64,000 nucleotides of DNA from an uncultured Lachnospiraceae bacterium (GTDB lineage: Bacteria > Bacillota > Clostridia > Lachnospirales > Lachnospiraceae), in assembly GCA_910584945.1 (NCBI GenBank), contig CAJUDY010000003.1, forward strand, positions 1 through 64,000, in the 5' to 3' direction. A program made the position numbers and the translations under genes. The notes under the pieces were generated by a model that searched no databases, had not been told where the DNA came from, and saw only the letters and a list, made by a program, of their open reading frames with translations. Of this stretch, positions 17,923 to 26,612 are shown one piece after another (position 1 is the stretch's first letter; the number at the start of each line of letters is the position of its first letter).

Positions 17923-19617
17923 ATGAAAATTGTGATCGTAGGCGGCGTAGCCGGCGGAGCGACCGCCGCCGCAAGAATCCGCCGGCTGGACGAACAGGCA
18001 GAAATCGTCGTCTTTGAGCGGTCCGGATTTGTCTCCTATGCAAACTGCGGACTGCCTTACTACATCGGCGACGTCATCACCGACCGGAGAAATCTGACGC
18101 TCCAGACGCCGGAGAGCTTTTTCTCCCGATTTCAGGTGACCATGAAAGTGCACCATGAAGTCACCGCCATTCACCCGGAGCAGCATACGGTTTCGGTGAA
18201 AAATCTGGAGACCGGCGAGGAATTTGATGAAAAATACGACAAGCTGCTCCTGTCTCCCGGAGCAAAACCGACGCAGCCTTCGATCCCCGGCACGGACATT
18301 GACAGCCTCTTTACCCTCCGGACCGTGGAAGATACCCTGCGCATCAAAAAATACATCGATCAGAATCACCCCAAATCCGCAGTGCTGGCAGGCGGCGGCT
18401 TCATCGGACTGGAACTGGCCGAGAACCTGCGGGAACTGGGCATGGAGGTCACCATCGTGCAGCGCCCGAAACAGCTGATGAACCCCTTTGACCCGGATAT
18501 GGCCGCTTTCATCCACAACGAGATGCGCAGGCACGGCGTAAAACTGGCACTGGGCCATACGGTGGAAGGCTTTGAACAGGACGGAACTGGTGTTCGTATT
18601 CTGCTCAAAGGAGAAGAACCGCTCCGGGCAGATCTGGTCGTACTGGCCATCGGCGTCACGCCGGATACCGGACTTGCCGGAGAAGCCGGACTGAAACTGG
18701 GCATCAAGGGCAGCATCCTGGTCAATGACCGGATGGAGACGTCCGCACCCGATATCTACGCCGTGGGAGACGCCGTACAGGTCCGGCACTTTGTCACCGG
18801 GCAGGACGCGCTGATCTCTCTGGCCGGTCCCGCCAACCGCCAGGGCCGGATCGCGGCGGACAATCTGTGCGGCAGAGACAACCGTTACCCCGGTTCTTTG
18901 GGAAGCTCCGTCATCAAAGTATTTGACATGACCGCCGCCGTCACCGGCATCAACGAGACCAATGCAAAAAAAGCCGGGCTGAATGTGGACAAAGTGATCC
19001 TCTCTCCCATGAATCATGCCGGCTACTATCCGGGCGGAAAGCTTATGACGATGAAAGTGGTGTTTGAGAAGAAGACCTTCCGTCTGCTGGGCGCTCAGAT
19101 CGTGGGCTATAACGGCGTCGACAAGCGAATCGACGTACTCGCCACAGCAATTCACGCCGGCATGAAGGCATCGGACCTGAAAGAGCTGGATCTTGCCTAC
19201 GCCCCGCCCTACTCTTCGGCCAAGGACCCGGTCAATATGGCTGGATTTATGATCGAAAATATAGCGGACGGCCTGCTGAAGCAGTTCCATCTGGAAGATC
19301 TGAAGGCGCTTTCTGAAAGAAAGGATGTTACGCTTCTGGACGCGCGCACGAAGAAAGAGTATGAACACGGACATGTGGACGGCTTCGTCAACATCCCGGT
19401 GGACGAACTCAGGGAACGGCTCCATGAACTGAAAGCAGATCAGCCGGTCTACGTCATGTGCCAGAGCGGACTGCGAAGCTACATCGCTCTTCGGATCCTG
19501 GCCGGAAACGGATACGACGCCTGGAACTTCTCCGGCGGCTACCGGTTCTATGACGCCGTGGAAAACGACCGGGCCATGATTAAGTCTGCCACGGCCTGCG
19601 GAATGGATCAGGCCTGA
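17923..19617 (+). CDS. CoA-disulfide reductase / persulfide reductase with C-terminal rhodanese domain
   Basis: 564 residues. N-terminal FAD domain (VIVGGVAGGATAAARIRR), redox Cys42 in SYANCGLPYYIGD, NAD-binding LAGGGFIGLELAENL near 155-170, dimerisation domain, then a rhodanese domain from about 465 with MCQSGLRSYIAL. This is the CDR-Rhd architecture of NAD(P)H-dependent CoA/persulfide/polysulfide reductases. Together with the upstream rhodanese it likely handles sulfane sulfur or maintains CoA thiols in the cytoplasm. Regulation by a Crp/Fnr-type factor is inferred from the palindrome at 17525. Confidence 0.92.
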   Translation: MKIVIVGGVAGGATAAARIRRLDEQAEIVVFERSGFVSYANCGLPYYIGDVITDRRNLTLQTPESFFSRFQVTMKVHHEVTAIHPEQHTVSVKNLETGEEFDEKYDKLLLSPGAKPTQPSIPGTDIDSLFTLRTVEDTLRIKKYIDQNHPKSAVLAGGGFIGLELAENLRELGMEVTIVQRPKQLMNPFDPDMAAFIHNEMRRHGVKLALGHTVEGFEQDGTGVRILLKGEEPLRADLVVLAIGVTPDTGLAGEAGLKLGIKGSILVNDRMETSAPDIYAVGDAVQVRHFVTGQDALISLAGPANRQGRIAADNLCGRDNRYPGSLGSSVIKVFDMTAAVTGINETNAKKAGLNVDKVILSPMNHAGYYPGGKLMTMKVVFEKKTFRLLGAQIVGYNGVDKRIDVLATAIHAGMKASDLKELDLAYAPPYSSAKDPVNMAGFMIENIADGLLKQFHLEDLKALSERKDVTLLDARTKKEYEHGHVDGFVNIPVDELRERLHELKADQPVYVMCQSGLRSYIALRILAGNGYDAWNFSGGYRFYDAVENDRAMIKSATACGMDQA

Positions 19618-19635
19618 AGGTACGGTCAGCGAAAA

Positions 19636-19672
19636 AAGCGGCGGCTTTGATTTTCTCAAAAAGCCGCCGCTT
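19636..19672 (-). terminator. intrinsic terminator of punA, probably bidirectional
   Basis: Perfect 13-bp arms AAGCGGCGGCTTT / AAAGCCGCCGCTT around an 11-base loop; on the minus strand the stem runs into T6. It lies between the convergent stops of the CDR-like gene and punA. Confidence 0.8.
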
Positions 19673-19708
19673 ACAATCACAAATATCCGTTTATATTTTT
19701 TCATGTCT

Positions 19709-20539
19709 TTACATCTGCCAATCCAGAAGGATCTGTTTTACCCAGGAGCAAAGCCTGCTGCTGCTCTCATTGGCAATCCTTACGACTTCCTCATGAGTAT
19801 GTTTTGTCGTGGCGATCCCCGTTGCCATATTAGTGATGCAGGCGATTCCGAATACTTTCATGCCCAGATAATTGGCGGCGATGGTCTCCGGAACCGTGGA
19901 CATCCCGATGGCATCCGCCCCAAGGCCGGCATAGGCACGGATCTCCGCCGCCGTCTCGTAACAGGGACCGGAGAAGATGGCATAGACGCCCTTCTTATAA
20001 TCAATGCCCAGCTTTTCTGCTGCAGCCTCCGCCTTTCTGATCAGATCCTGGGAATAGGCTTCCGACATATCCGGGAACCGGACACCGAACCGCTCGTCAT
20101 TTCTACCGATCAGAGAATTTTTCCCAAGCATGTTGATATAATCGGTCAGAATCATCAGGTCTCCGGGGAGGAAATTCCTGTTGATGCCTCCGCACGCGTT
20201 CGTCACGATCAGGTACTCAATGCCCAGAAGCTTCATCACATAGACCGGATAGGTGACTTCCTTCATCTCAAAGCCTTCGTAATAATGAAATCTTCCCTGC
20301 ATGGCGGCGATGGTCTCGGTCCCGATGCGGCCGATCACCAGATTTCCCGCATGGCCCGCCACATGGGAGCGCGGGAAGCCGGGAATGTCTGCATAGGGAA
20401 TCACCGTCTTGTCCTCCATGATGTCCACCAGACTTCCAAGGCCGCTGCCAAGGATGATGCCGATGGTCGGATTCTGGTTCATTCTGCTCTTTACATAGTC
20501 TGCGGATTCTTTTACCTTGTCATAAAATGTCATCATCAC
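19709..20539 (-). CDS. punA: purine-nucleoside phosphorylase (trimeric type)
   Basis: 276 residues; splits purine nucleosides with phosphate for purine salvage. Signatures of trimeric PNP: IGIILGSGLGSLVDIM, phosphate loop PRSHVAGHAGNL, GRFHYYEG, TNACGGINRNFLPGDLM, SGPCYETAAEIRA, and VGMSTVPE-like IGMSTVPETIAA. Located 40 bases after tatD and presumably co-transcribed from the promoter at 21425. Confidence 0.95.
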   Translation of the reverse strand: MMMTFYDKVKESADYVKSRMNQNPTIGIILGSGLGSLVDIMEDKTVIPYADIPGFPRSHVAGHAGNLVIGRIGTETIAAMQGRFHYYEGFEMKEVTYPVYVMKLLGIEYLIVTNACGGINRNFLPGDLMILTDYINMLGKNSLIGRNDERFGVRFPDMSEAYSQDLIRKAEAAAEKLGIDYKKGVYAIFSGPCYETAAEIRAYAGLGADAIGMSTVPETIAANYLGMKVFGIACITNMATGIATTKHTHEEVVRIANESSSRLCSWVKQILLDWQM

Positions 20540-20579
20540 TTCTCCTATTCCAGTTCAATATTGTATCTATCTTATCTGA

Positions 20580-21362
20580 TCAAAGAGATAACTGAAAAAT
20601 TCTCTCCGTATTTGCCTTCGCATGCTCCATCAATGCTTCCTCGGAGACTTTCATATACTTCGCCAGCTCCCGAACCACATATACGATATTCTGAGGAACA
20701 TTCGTCCTCGGAAGTCCCTGCACATTCCTGGGCGTCAGATAGGGCGCGTCCGTCTCCACCAGAATCCGGTCCAACGGGATCTGATGTACCGCTTCCCTGA
20801 GTTCCCCGGCCCTCCGGTCGTCGCAGATCCAGCCGGTAATTCCGATGGAAAATCCCATGGAAAGATACTGCTTCAGCGTCTCCTTGTTGCCCGTAAAACA
20901 GTGTACTACGGATTTTTTGCAGATATCCGGATGCTTCCGGAATCGCCTGATAAAATCCTCCGAAGCGCTGCGCTCATGCAGAAACAGCGGCTTCTGCAGC
21001 TTTTCCGCCAGAACGATCTGCTTCTCCAGGCATCGGATCTGATTCTCCTTCGTGGAAAACATCCGGTCATAGTCGAGGCCGCACTCTCCCACCGCAACGA
21101 TCCTTTCATTCTCCGACAGGATACGCTCGATCATCTGAAAGTCTTCCTGCCTCGCCCGGTCCGCGTTATGGGGATGGATCCCCGCTGTGCCGTAAGCTTC
21201 CCGGGTCCTTACAAACTCATCAATCTTCCGGTTTTCCTTCGGGTCTGTCCCGGTCAGGATGCAGCACACCTTGTGCTCTTTCGCCTCTTCAATCACCTTC
21301 TCCGGCTCCGGAAACTGCCGGCAGAAGAGATTTAAGCCGATATCATAATATTTTTTCCACAT
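20580..21362 (-). CDS. tatD: TatD family metal-dependent hydrolase/DNase
   Basis: 260 residues. TIM-barrel metal sites seen: DIGLNL start (family HxH replaced by the TatD-type DIG-N pattern), AGIHPHNA, GECGLDYDR, LFLHER, VVHCFTG and LVETDAPYLTPR. The sequence follows E. coli TatD more than YcfH (FTGNKETL, GITGWICDDRR). Role: 3'-5' exonuclease in DNA repair/turnover or nucleotide metabolism. First gene of tatD-punA; ribosome site GAAAGGAA before the ATG. Confidence 0.93.
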   Translation of the reverse strand: MWKKYYDIGLNLFCRQFPEPEKVIEEAKEHKVCCILTGTDPKENRKIDEFVRTREAYGTAGIHPHNADRARQEDFQMIERILSENERIVAVGECGLDYDRMFSTKENQIRCLEKQIVLAEKLQKPLFLHERSASEDFIRRFRKHPDICKKSVVHCFTGNKETLKQYLSMGFSIGITGWICDDRRAGELREAVHQIPLDRILVETDAPYLTPRNVQGLPRTNVPQNIVYVVRELAKYMKVSEEALMEHAKANTERIFQLSL

Positions 21363-21424
21363 GTGAGGTTCCTTTCCTTAACACACTTTTTTCATATCTG
21401 CAAATTTAACGTCCTTTTGGTATA

Positions 21425-21433
21425 ATTATAGCA
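21425..21433 (-). promoter_or_regulatory. extended -10 promoter for tatD-punA
   Basis: On the minus strand TGC-TATAAT (the -10 at 21425-21430, TG at 21432-21433), about 60 bases before the tatD start. No convincing -35. Confidence 0.5.
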
Positions 21434-22055
21434 CCGTTTTCATTCCTTTTCCAGTGTTTCGCATAGTTCTAACATGATAGTAACATTTTTATTTCGTACT
21501 TTCTCTGTATACAAACATTCTATCTTTTGTCACGTACGCTCAGACAAACATTTCCTGCCTGTCGACCCGCTGTTTCAGGATCAGTGCCAGCACAGCCGAC
21601 AGAACCCGGGCCCACACCGTACTCCACCAGATCAAGCTGTCATTTTCCATAGCCGAAAAGACGCGATACTTTTACTCCTCCATATGCTTTAATACCCAGA
21701 ATAAAACAATCGCCCATAATAACCTTCGAATACCTGTCAAATGTCAACAAAACGGGCGCAAATGCCGCGCTCTGTAGGTAGTTTTTTTCCTTTACATCCT
21801 TTATACTTTACCTGTATCCAGTCCCTATCCGCCGGCTGACAGGGGAACAAAAGAAAAAGCACCCTCCGACTCCGGTTCCAGAAGAATTCCAGGCTGCCGG
21901 ACAGCCGGAACACACCCTGGATTCCAGGGGAGAAGATGTCATATTTTCAGCAGTGTCAAGCAGTTTATGAAAAACAGCATCTGTCCGAAAGCAGCCCCGA
22001 AAGAATTCTACGGAGCGAAGTGAGGGCAGACACAAAACTTTCACAGGAGGCAACA
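21434..22055. other. gene-free interval
   Basis: About 600 bases between tatD and the XRE regulator. Several short frames exist but none with a fitting ribosome site. On the minus strand a 36-residue hydrophobic frame (21540-21650) could be a tiny membrane peptide but lacks a ribosome site. The upstream part of the XRE frame (21936-22055) is non-coding judging by the AGGAGG placed at 22045-22050. Confidence 0.5.
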
Positions 22056-22505
22056 ATGATGAGTTTGGGAAACAGCCTGTTTCAGGCAAGAAAGAAAAGC
22101 GGAATGTCACAGGAAGAGGTGGCGGAAAAGCTGGGCGTCAGCAGACAGACCATCTCCAAATGGGAGCTGGACGAGACGCTTCCGGATATCTGCCAGTCGA
22201 AAAAGCTGTCTACACTTTATCATCTGACGCTGGATGAGCTGATCGACTTTGATCCGGACCTGAAAGAAATCGAGCGGGTCATCGAAAACACCGGCGAAGA
22301 GAAGCAAAAAAGCATTGACTGGACCAAAATATGGGGGAAAAAGTATCCGGTCCTGACCACCTACCATCAGACGGTCCGGACAGACGATTATGAGACCCCT
22401 TTAAGAGAGCTTCTGGATCGGCTGAAGCACGAGTATGGTTACAATGACATGGACGCCATGCTGGTGCTGAAGGATATCCTTGGCCGGTTGTGGAACGCAG
22501 AATAA
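22056..22505 (+). CDS. XRE family transcriptional regulator
   Basis: 149 residues. An N-terminal XRE helix-turn-helix (about 1-60: LFQARKKSGMSQEEVAEKLG, VSRQTISKWELDETLP) is followed by a short C-terminal tail that matches no sensor domain. The start ATG at 22056 is set by an AGGAGG site; an in-frame ATG follows at once. Its target is unknown; the next gene has its own strong promoter. Confidence 0.88.
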   Translation: MMSLGNSLFQARKKSGMSQEEVAEKLGVSRQTISKWELDETLPDICQSKKLSTLYHLTLDELIDFDPDLKEIERVIENTGEEKQKSIDWTKIWGKKYPVLTTYHQTVRTDDYETPLRELLDRLKHEYGYNDMDAMLVLKDILGRLWNAE

Positions 22506-22547
22506 GATCAGCCCTCATGGAAAGGAATCCGGGATATTGGGAAAGGC

Positions 22548-22576
22548 TTGAAAGAGAAATATTTCTCCTATATAAT
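22548..22576 (+). promoter_or_regulatory. sigma-A promoter of the AAA-ATPase/nuclease gene
   Basis: TTGAAA (22548-22553), 17-base spacer, TATAAT (22571-22576). The start codon follows 26 bases later. Confidence 0.8.
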
Positions 22577-22602
22577 ATAAAGAACAGAAAGGGGGACTGC
22601 AC

Positions 22603-24309
22603 TTGAATGCTCCTGTAAAACTGCCCATCGGCATTGAAGATTTTAAAAAAATCCGTACAGAAGGATTTTACTACGTGGATAAAACGGAAATGATCACGGA
22701 ACTTCTGAACAGCTGGGGGGAAGTCAACCTTTTCACCCGCCCCCGCCGCTTCGGAAAATCTCTGAACATGAGCATGCTGAAATATTTCTTTTCCTTCGAT
22801 TGTGAGCCGGAGCTGTTCCAGGGCCTTGCGGTTGCGAAAGAAGGGAAGTTCTGCGAAAAATATATGGGAAAATTTCCGGTGATCTCCATCACGCTGAAAG
22901 GTGTGGAGGCACGGAATTTTGAAAAGGCACAGGCTCTTCTCTGTTCCATTATCGGCAGCGAAGCATTACGGTTTCAGTTTCTTCTGGACAGCAAACTTCT
23001 TTCCGCCAGAGAGAAAGAACATTACCAGCGTCTGATCAGCATTGATGCTGACAGTCCGCAGGAATTTCCCATGTCTGATGATGTGCTCAGGGGAAGCCTT
23101 CAGACTCTGTCGCAGCTCCTTTGCAGACACTACGAGCAGAAAGTGATCCTTCTCATCGACGAATACGACGTGCCCCTGGACAGGGCGCAGCAGAACGGCT
23201 ATTACGACGAGATGGTCGATCTGATCCGAGGCATGTTCGGACAGGTTCTTAAGACCAACGAAAGCCTGCAGTTCGCCGTTCTCACCGGCTGCCTGCGGAT
23301 CGCAAAGGAAAGCATTTTTACAGGACTCAATAACTTCAAAATCCGGTCCATCACCAATATTCCGTTCGATGAGCATTTCGGTTTCTCAGATGCAGAGGTA
23401 AAAGATATGCTGGACTACTATGGACTGGAAGACCATTACCGGACCATCAAAGAATGGTATAACGGCTATCGTTTCGGAACATCCGACGTCTACTGCCCCT
23501 GGGACGTGATTAATTATGTGGATGAACTCAGGGACAACCCGGACGCCCGCCCCAGGGCCTACTGGATCAATTCCAGCGGCAATACCATCCTCCGTACGCT
23601 GCTTCAGAAAGCGACGCCTCAGACCCGGATGGAACTGGACCGTCTGGTAAACGGAAGCCCTGTCACGAAAAAAATCAATGAAGAACTGACTTACCGGGAG
23701 CTGTATGACAGCCTTGACAACCTGTGGAGCGTCCTTTTCACCACCGGCTACCTGACCAGACAGGCAGAACTCGGTCTGAACACCTACGAGCTGATCATCC
23801 CCAACCGGGAGATCCGCATGATCTTTACCGAACAGATCCTGGACTGGTTTCAGAAGGAAGCAAGAGAAGACGCGCCCGCACTGGATGCCTTCTGCGAAGC
23901 TTTCCGACAGGGAGATCCCGCATCCATCGAACGCCAGTTCACTTCCTATTTGAAGAAAACCATCAGCATCCGCGACACCGCCGTTCGCAAAGAACGAAAA
24001 GAAAACTTTTACCACGGCATCCTGCTGGGACTTTTGAGCCACCGGGAGGACTGGCTGCTTCTGTCCAATGCCGAGTCCGGCGCCGACTACAGCGACATCC
24101 TGATCGAAATTCCGGACGAAAACACCGGCATCGTCATTGAACTCAAATACTCTGAGAGCCGCAACATGGAAGCGGCCTGCCAGAAAGCGCTGGAACAGAT
24201 CGAGGAAAAAAATTATGCGGAACACCTGATGGAGGACGATATGGATACGATCTTCAAATACGGCATCGCCTGCCGCAGAAACGCCTGCACGGTGCGGATG
24301 GTGGAATAA
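22603..24309 (+). CDS. AAA-ATPase-like protein with C-terminal PD-(D/E)XK nuclease domain (DUF1703)
   Basis: 568 residues. The N-terminal AAA-ATPase_like domain opens with KLPIGIEDFKKIRTEGFYYV, DKT, and the Walker A variant RPRRFGKSLNMSML; Walker B-like VILLIDEYDVPLD; then GLNNFKIRSITN and WYNGYRFG. The C-terminal domain (about 440-568) has the PD-(D/E)XK pattern SGADYSDILIEIPDENTGIV then IELKYSES. TTG is the start: AAAGGGGG lies 7 bases before it and no ATG is near. The family is abundant in gut anaerobes; a role as a defence or domesticated mobile-element nuclease is suspected, not shown. A remnant of a relative lies at 17189. Confidence 0.88.
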   Translation: MNAPVKLPIGIEDFKKIRTEGFYYVDKTEMITELLNSWGEVNLFTRPRRFGKSLNMSMLKYFFSFDCEPELFQGLAVAKEGKFCEKYMGKFPVISITLKGVEARNFEKAQALLCSIIGSEALRFQFLLDSKLLSAREKEHYQRLISIDADSPQEFPMSDDVLRGSLQTLSQLLCRHYEQKVILLIDEYDVPLDRAQQNGYYDEMVDLIRGMFGQVLKTNESLQFAVLTGCLRIAKESIFTGLNNFKIRSITNIPFDEHFGFSDAEVKDMLDYYGLEDHYRTIKEWYNGYRFGTSDVYCPWDVINYVDELRDNPDARPRAYWINSSGNTILRTLLQKATPQTRMELDRLVNGSPVTKKINEELTYRELYDSLDNLWSVLFTTGYLTRQAELGLNTYELIIPNREIRMIFTEQILDWFQKEAREDAPALDAFCEAFRQGDPASIERQFTSYLKKTISIRDTAVRKERKENFYHGILLGLLSHREDWLLLSNAESGADYSDILIEIPDENTGIVIELKYSESRNMEAACQKALEQIEEKNYAEHLMEDDMDTIFKYGIACRRNACTVRMVE

Positions 24310-24351
24310 AAATGGGACAGAGATCCCAACAGATCTGCATTCCCGGATGAC

Positions 24352-24392
24352 AAAAAACGCTGCTGCATGAAAGAACCTTTCCATGCAGCAGC
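24352..24392 (-). terminator. intrinsic terminator downstream of clpP
   Basis: Perfect 11-bp arms GCTGCTGCATG / CATGCAGCAGC with a 12-base loop; on the minus strand the stem is followed by G-T6. It lies 150 bases after the clpP stop and just after the convergent nuclease gene. The remaining 24393-24540 shows no gene. Confidence 0.75.
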
Positions 24393-24540
24393 TCCTGCCC
24401 ATCTCTTTGCGCATTCCGACTCACATCACATCAGACTTTGACTCCGCTTCCATACCGGCGGAAACCCGAAGATTTTCGAAAAACCGTCCCGGCCGCATCG
24501 TTGATCACGCCGCCTGTAAATATCATCTGAAATATGATTT

Positions 24541-25137
24541 CTATCTGCTGTCCATTTTCAGCACAGAATCAATCAGTCCAAATTCCACCGCCTCTTCTGC
24601 GCTCATATAGTGATCCCGTTCTGTGGCGGCCATGATCTCCGCCTCCGTCCGGCCCGTATTTTCCGCCAGGATCCGGTTCAGCCGTTCCCGGCTCTTGAGG
24701 ATGTGGTCCGACAGGATCCGGATATCCGACGCCTGTCCCCGGATGCCGTCCCCGTGAATGGCCGGCTGGTGGATCATGATCTCCGCGTTGGGAAGGGCCG
24801 TCCGCTTACCTTTTGTACCTCCGGCCAGGAGAAAGGCGCCGAAACTGGCCGCCAGTCCAATGCAGATGGTAGATACGTCGCATTTTATATAACGCATAGT
24901 ATCATAGACCGCAAATCCCGCAGATACGGAGCCTCCGGGACTGTTGATATAAAGCTGAATGTCTTTTTCCGGATCTTCCGCTTCCAGAAACAGCATTTGA
25001 GCGATGATCACGCCTGCAGAAGCATCGCTGACTTCTTCGCCCAGAAATATGATCCGGTCCGAAAGAAGCCTGGAATAAAGGTCGAAGCTCTGTTCTCCCC
25101 GCCCGGTTCGGCGGATTACATAAGGAATATAACTCAT
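24541..25137 (-). CDS. clpP: ATP-dependent Clp protease proteolytic subunit, stand-alone paralog
   Basis: 198 residues with complete ClpP chemistry: INSPGGSVSAG oxyanion loop, catalytic Ser98 in GLAASFGAFLLAGG, His123 in IMIHQP, Asp175 in TERDHYMS. The start at 25137 is the ATG that overlaps the AraC-gene stop as ATGA, so translation is coupled. No clpX or tig is nearby, which distinguishes it from the usual housekeeping locus; it is probably a second, conditionally expressed ClpP. The C-terminus is of ordinary length. Confidence 0.93.
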   Translation of the reverse strand: MSYIPYVIRRTGRGEQSFDLYSRLLSDRIIFLGEEVSDASAGVIIAQMLFLEAEDPEKDIQLYINSPGGSVSAGFAVYDTMRYIKCDVSTICIGLAASFGAFLLAGGTKGKRTALPNAEIMIHQPAIHGDGIRGQASDIRILSDHILKSRERLNRILAENTGRTEAEIMAATERDHYMSAEEAVEFGLIDSVLKMDSR

Positions 25138-25550
25138 GCGGCCATCCTGCTTCTTTCGTGTATGGTAAATGCCGCAGATCTCCGCCCGCCCATACGCAGC
25201 GAGAGCCTGCCATATTTTACAGAAAAGACTCCCGCTTTTCGGTACGTCCGGGGCGTACATCCGTATTCCCGGCGAAAGGCCCTGGCAAATGCCTGCTGGG
25301 AGCCATAGCCCGCCTCCAGCGCGATCTCAACCACCGGACGCTTCGTCTCTGCCAGCTCTCTGGCCGCAGTCTCCAGCCGCCTGCCCTGGATATATTTGCA
25401 AAGCGTCATACCGGTATCCGCTTTGAATGTCCGGGCCATATAAAATTTAGAATAATGCAGTTTCTCCGCCAGTCTTTCCAACGTCAGGTCCTGGTCCGGG
25501 TGGGCATCAATATAAGATAGAATTTTGCCGGTCACTGATCTGCTGACCAT
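25134..25550 (-). CDS. AraC family regulator, DNA-binding domain only
   Basis: 138 residues comprising little more than the two AraC helix-turn-helices: LTLERLAEKLHYSKFYMART, FKADTGMTLCKYIQGRRLET and EIALEAGYGSQQAFARAFRR then EYGCTPRTYRK. No ligand domain. It precedes clpP with an ATGA overlap, so it probably controls or is controlled with that gene. A likely promoter upstream is TGG-TATCAT on the minus strand near 25617-25625. Confidence 0.9.
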   Translation of the reverse strand: MVSRSVTGKILSYIDAHPDQDLTLERLAEKLHYSKFYMARTFKADTGMTLCKYIQGRRLETAARELAETKRPVVEIALEAGYGSQQAFARAFRREYGCTPRTYRKAGVFSVKYGRLSLRMGGRRSAAFTIHERSRMAA

Positions 25551-25646
25551 AAAAAGTCGCTCCTTTTTGATTGAAAGTACCGCTTAGGCCCTTTTTCGGG
25601 CTTTTGCTGTCTGTCCTTATGATACCACTTTCCGGGGCCGTCTGTC

Positions 25647-26297
25647 TTAACAGAAATTGCCCTGTTTCCAGCTGCGGTTCTTTGTCGGACTTCCGTGTCC
25701 GTAATGAATCGTCCTGCTGCCAAGAGCCGAAATCCTTCCCACACTCTCCCGCAGCTTTTCCCGGTCTCCGAAGATACAGGCCATCCCCGGCCGCAGCATA
25801 TGCATCAGGGCGTCCCCGACGATCACGGCCTGTCCGTCCACTTCAAGGCCGATGGACCCCTCCGTATGCCCCGGCAGCTCCAGCACGGACGCTTCTATGC
25901 CATACGCTTCCAGTGTATCACCTTCTTTCAGAAAGATCTCCGGTGTAAAATCCTCGATCTGGTTCTCCTTCATTTTCTTTTTGGATGCCGCTTCCAGTAT
26001 CTTTCCAAAGATTCCGGTACCATAAAGAGGCTGCGCGAACTGGTTCTGCTTCAGCGCCAGATCTTTCTCATTCATCCCGATGGGCGCCTTAAGTTCCCGC
26101 GCCAGGTATGCCGCGTTCTGGATGTGGTCGATGTGCCCGTGCGTCAGCATGATCAGGCGAACGTTTTTGCCCGCGCATGCCTCCAGTATCTTTTCTTCAT
26201 ACCCTGTCTCTCCCGTGTCCACAAGCACAGCGCTGTTCTTTCCCGTGAGTAGATAGCAGTTTACCATTCCGCACGGGATTCTTTTTATCCGTGTCAA
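25647..26297 (-). CDS. MBL-fold metallo-hydrolase
   Basis: 216 residues of the metallo-beta-lactamase fold: NCYLLTGKNSAVLVDTGETG, zinc motif THGHIDHI, LPGHTEGSIGL and a final HYGHGSP. Glyoxalase II-like subgroup; substrate unknown, often thioesters or persulfides. Start codon is TTG at 26297 with a GAGGTGA site. It is the last gene of the ferredoxin/Fe-S membrane protein/ArsR run, 30 bases after arsR. Confidence 0.9.
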   Translation of the reverse strand: MTRIKRIPCGMVNCYLLTGKNSAVLVDTGETGYEEKILEACAGKNVRLIMLTHGHIDHIQNAAYLARELKAPIGMNEKDLALKQNQFAQPLYGTGIFGKILEAASKKKMKENQIEDFTPEIFLKEGDTLEAYGIEASVLELPGHTEGSIGLEVDGQAVIVGDALMHMLRPGMACIFGDREKLRESVGRISALGSRTIHYGHGSPTKNRSWKQGNFC

Positions 26298-26327
26298 GGT
26301 GTCACCTCATTTCTTCTGCAGCAGTCT

Positions 26328-26612
26328 TCACTCCTCACAGTAACACTCCTTCACCGCCCCCAGAAGCGCGGTCACCCGCTGATCCCGGATCCGATAGATG
26401 ACGTTCATCCCCTGCTTCTCGGACTCCAGGATCCCGGCCATGCGGAGCTGGTTTAAGTGCTGAGACAGAGCGGAAGCAGTGATGTTGGGGGTAAACGGAT
26501 GGATCTCCCCTACCGTCAGCGGCCCCTTCATCAGCGCGCACAGGATCAGCAGTCGGTGCTCGTTGGCCAGCAGCTTAAGCAGTTCCGCGATTCTTTTTGC
26601 CTTCTCTTCCAT
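26328..26612 (-). CDS. ArsR/SmtB family regulator
   Basis: 94 residues, winged helix: LLKLLANEHRLLILCALMKG, EIHPFTPNITASALSQHLNQ, LRMAGILESEKQGMNVIYRI. Cysteines are found at Cys35 (helix 2/3 region) and in the C-terminal CYCEE, which could form a metal, metalloid or redox site (inference). It starts 38 bases inside the end of the membrane Fe-S gene, with its own AAGGAGG, and probably represses the operon it sits in. Confidence 0.92.
   Translation of the reverse strand: MEEKAKRIAELLKLLANEHRLLILCALMKGPLTVGEIHPFTPNITASALSQHLNQLRMAGILESEKQGMNVIYRIRDQRVTALLGAVKECYCEE

Noticed and set aside
17773..19704. 643-residue minus-strand frame opposite the CoA-disulfide-reductase-like gene
   Set aside because: Antisense shadow: the plus strand has clear FAD and rhodanese motifs.
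21540..21650. 36-residue hydrophobic peptide on the minus strand
   Set aside because: No ribosome site at the correct distance and no recognisable family.
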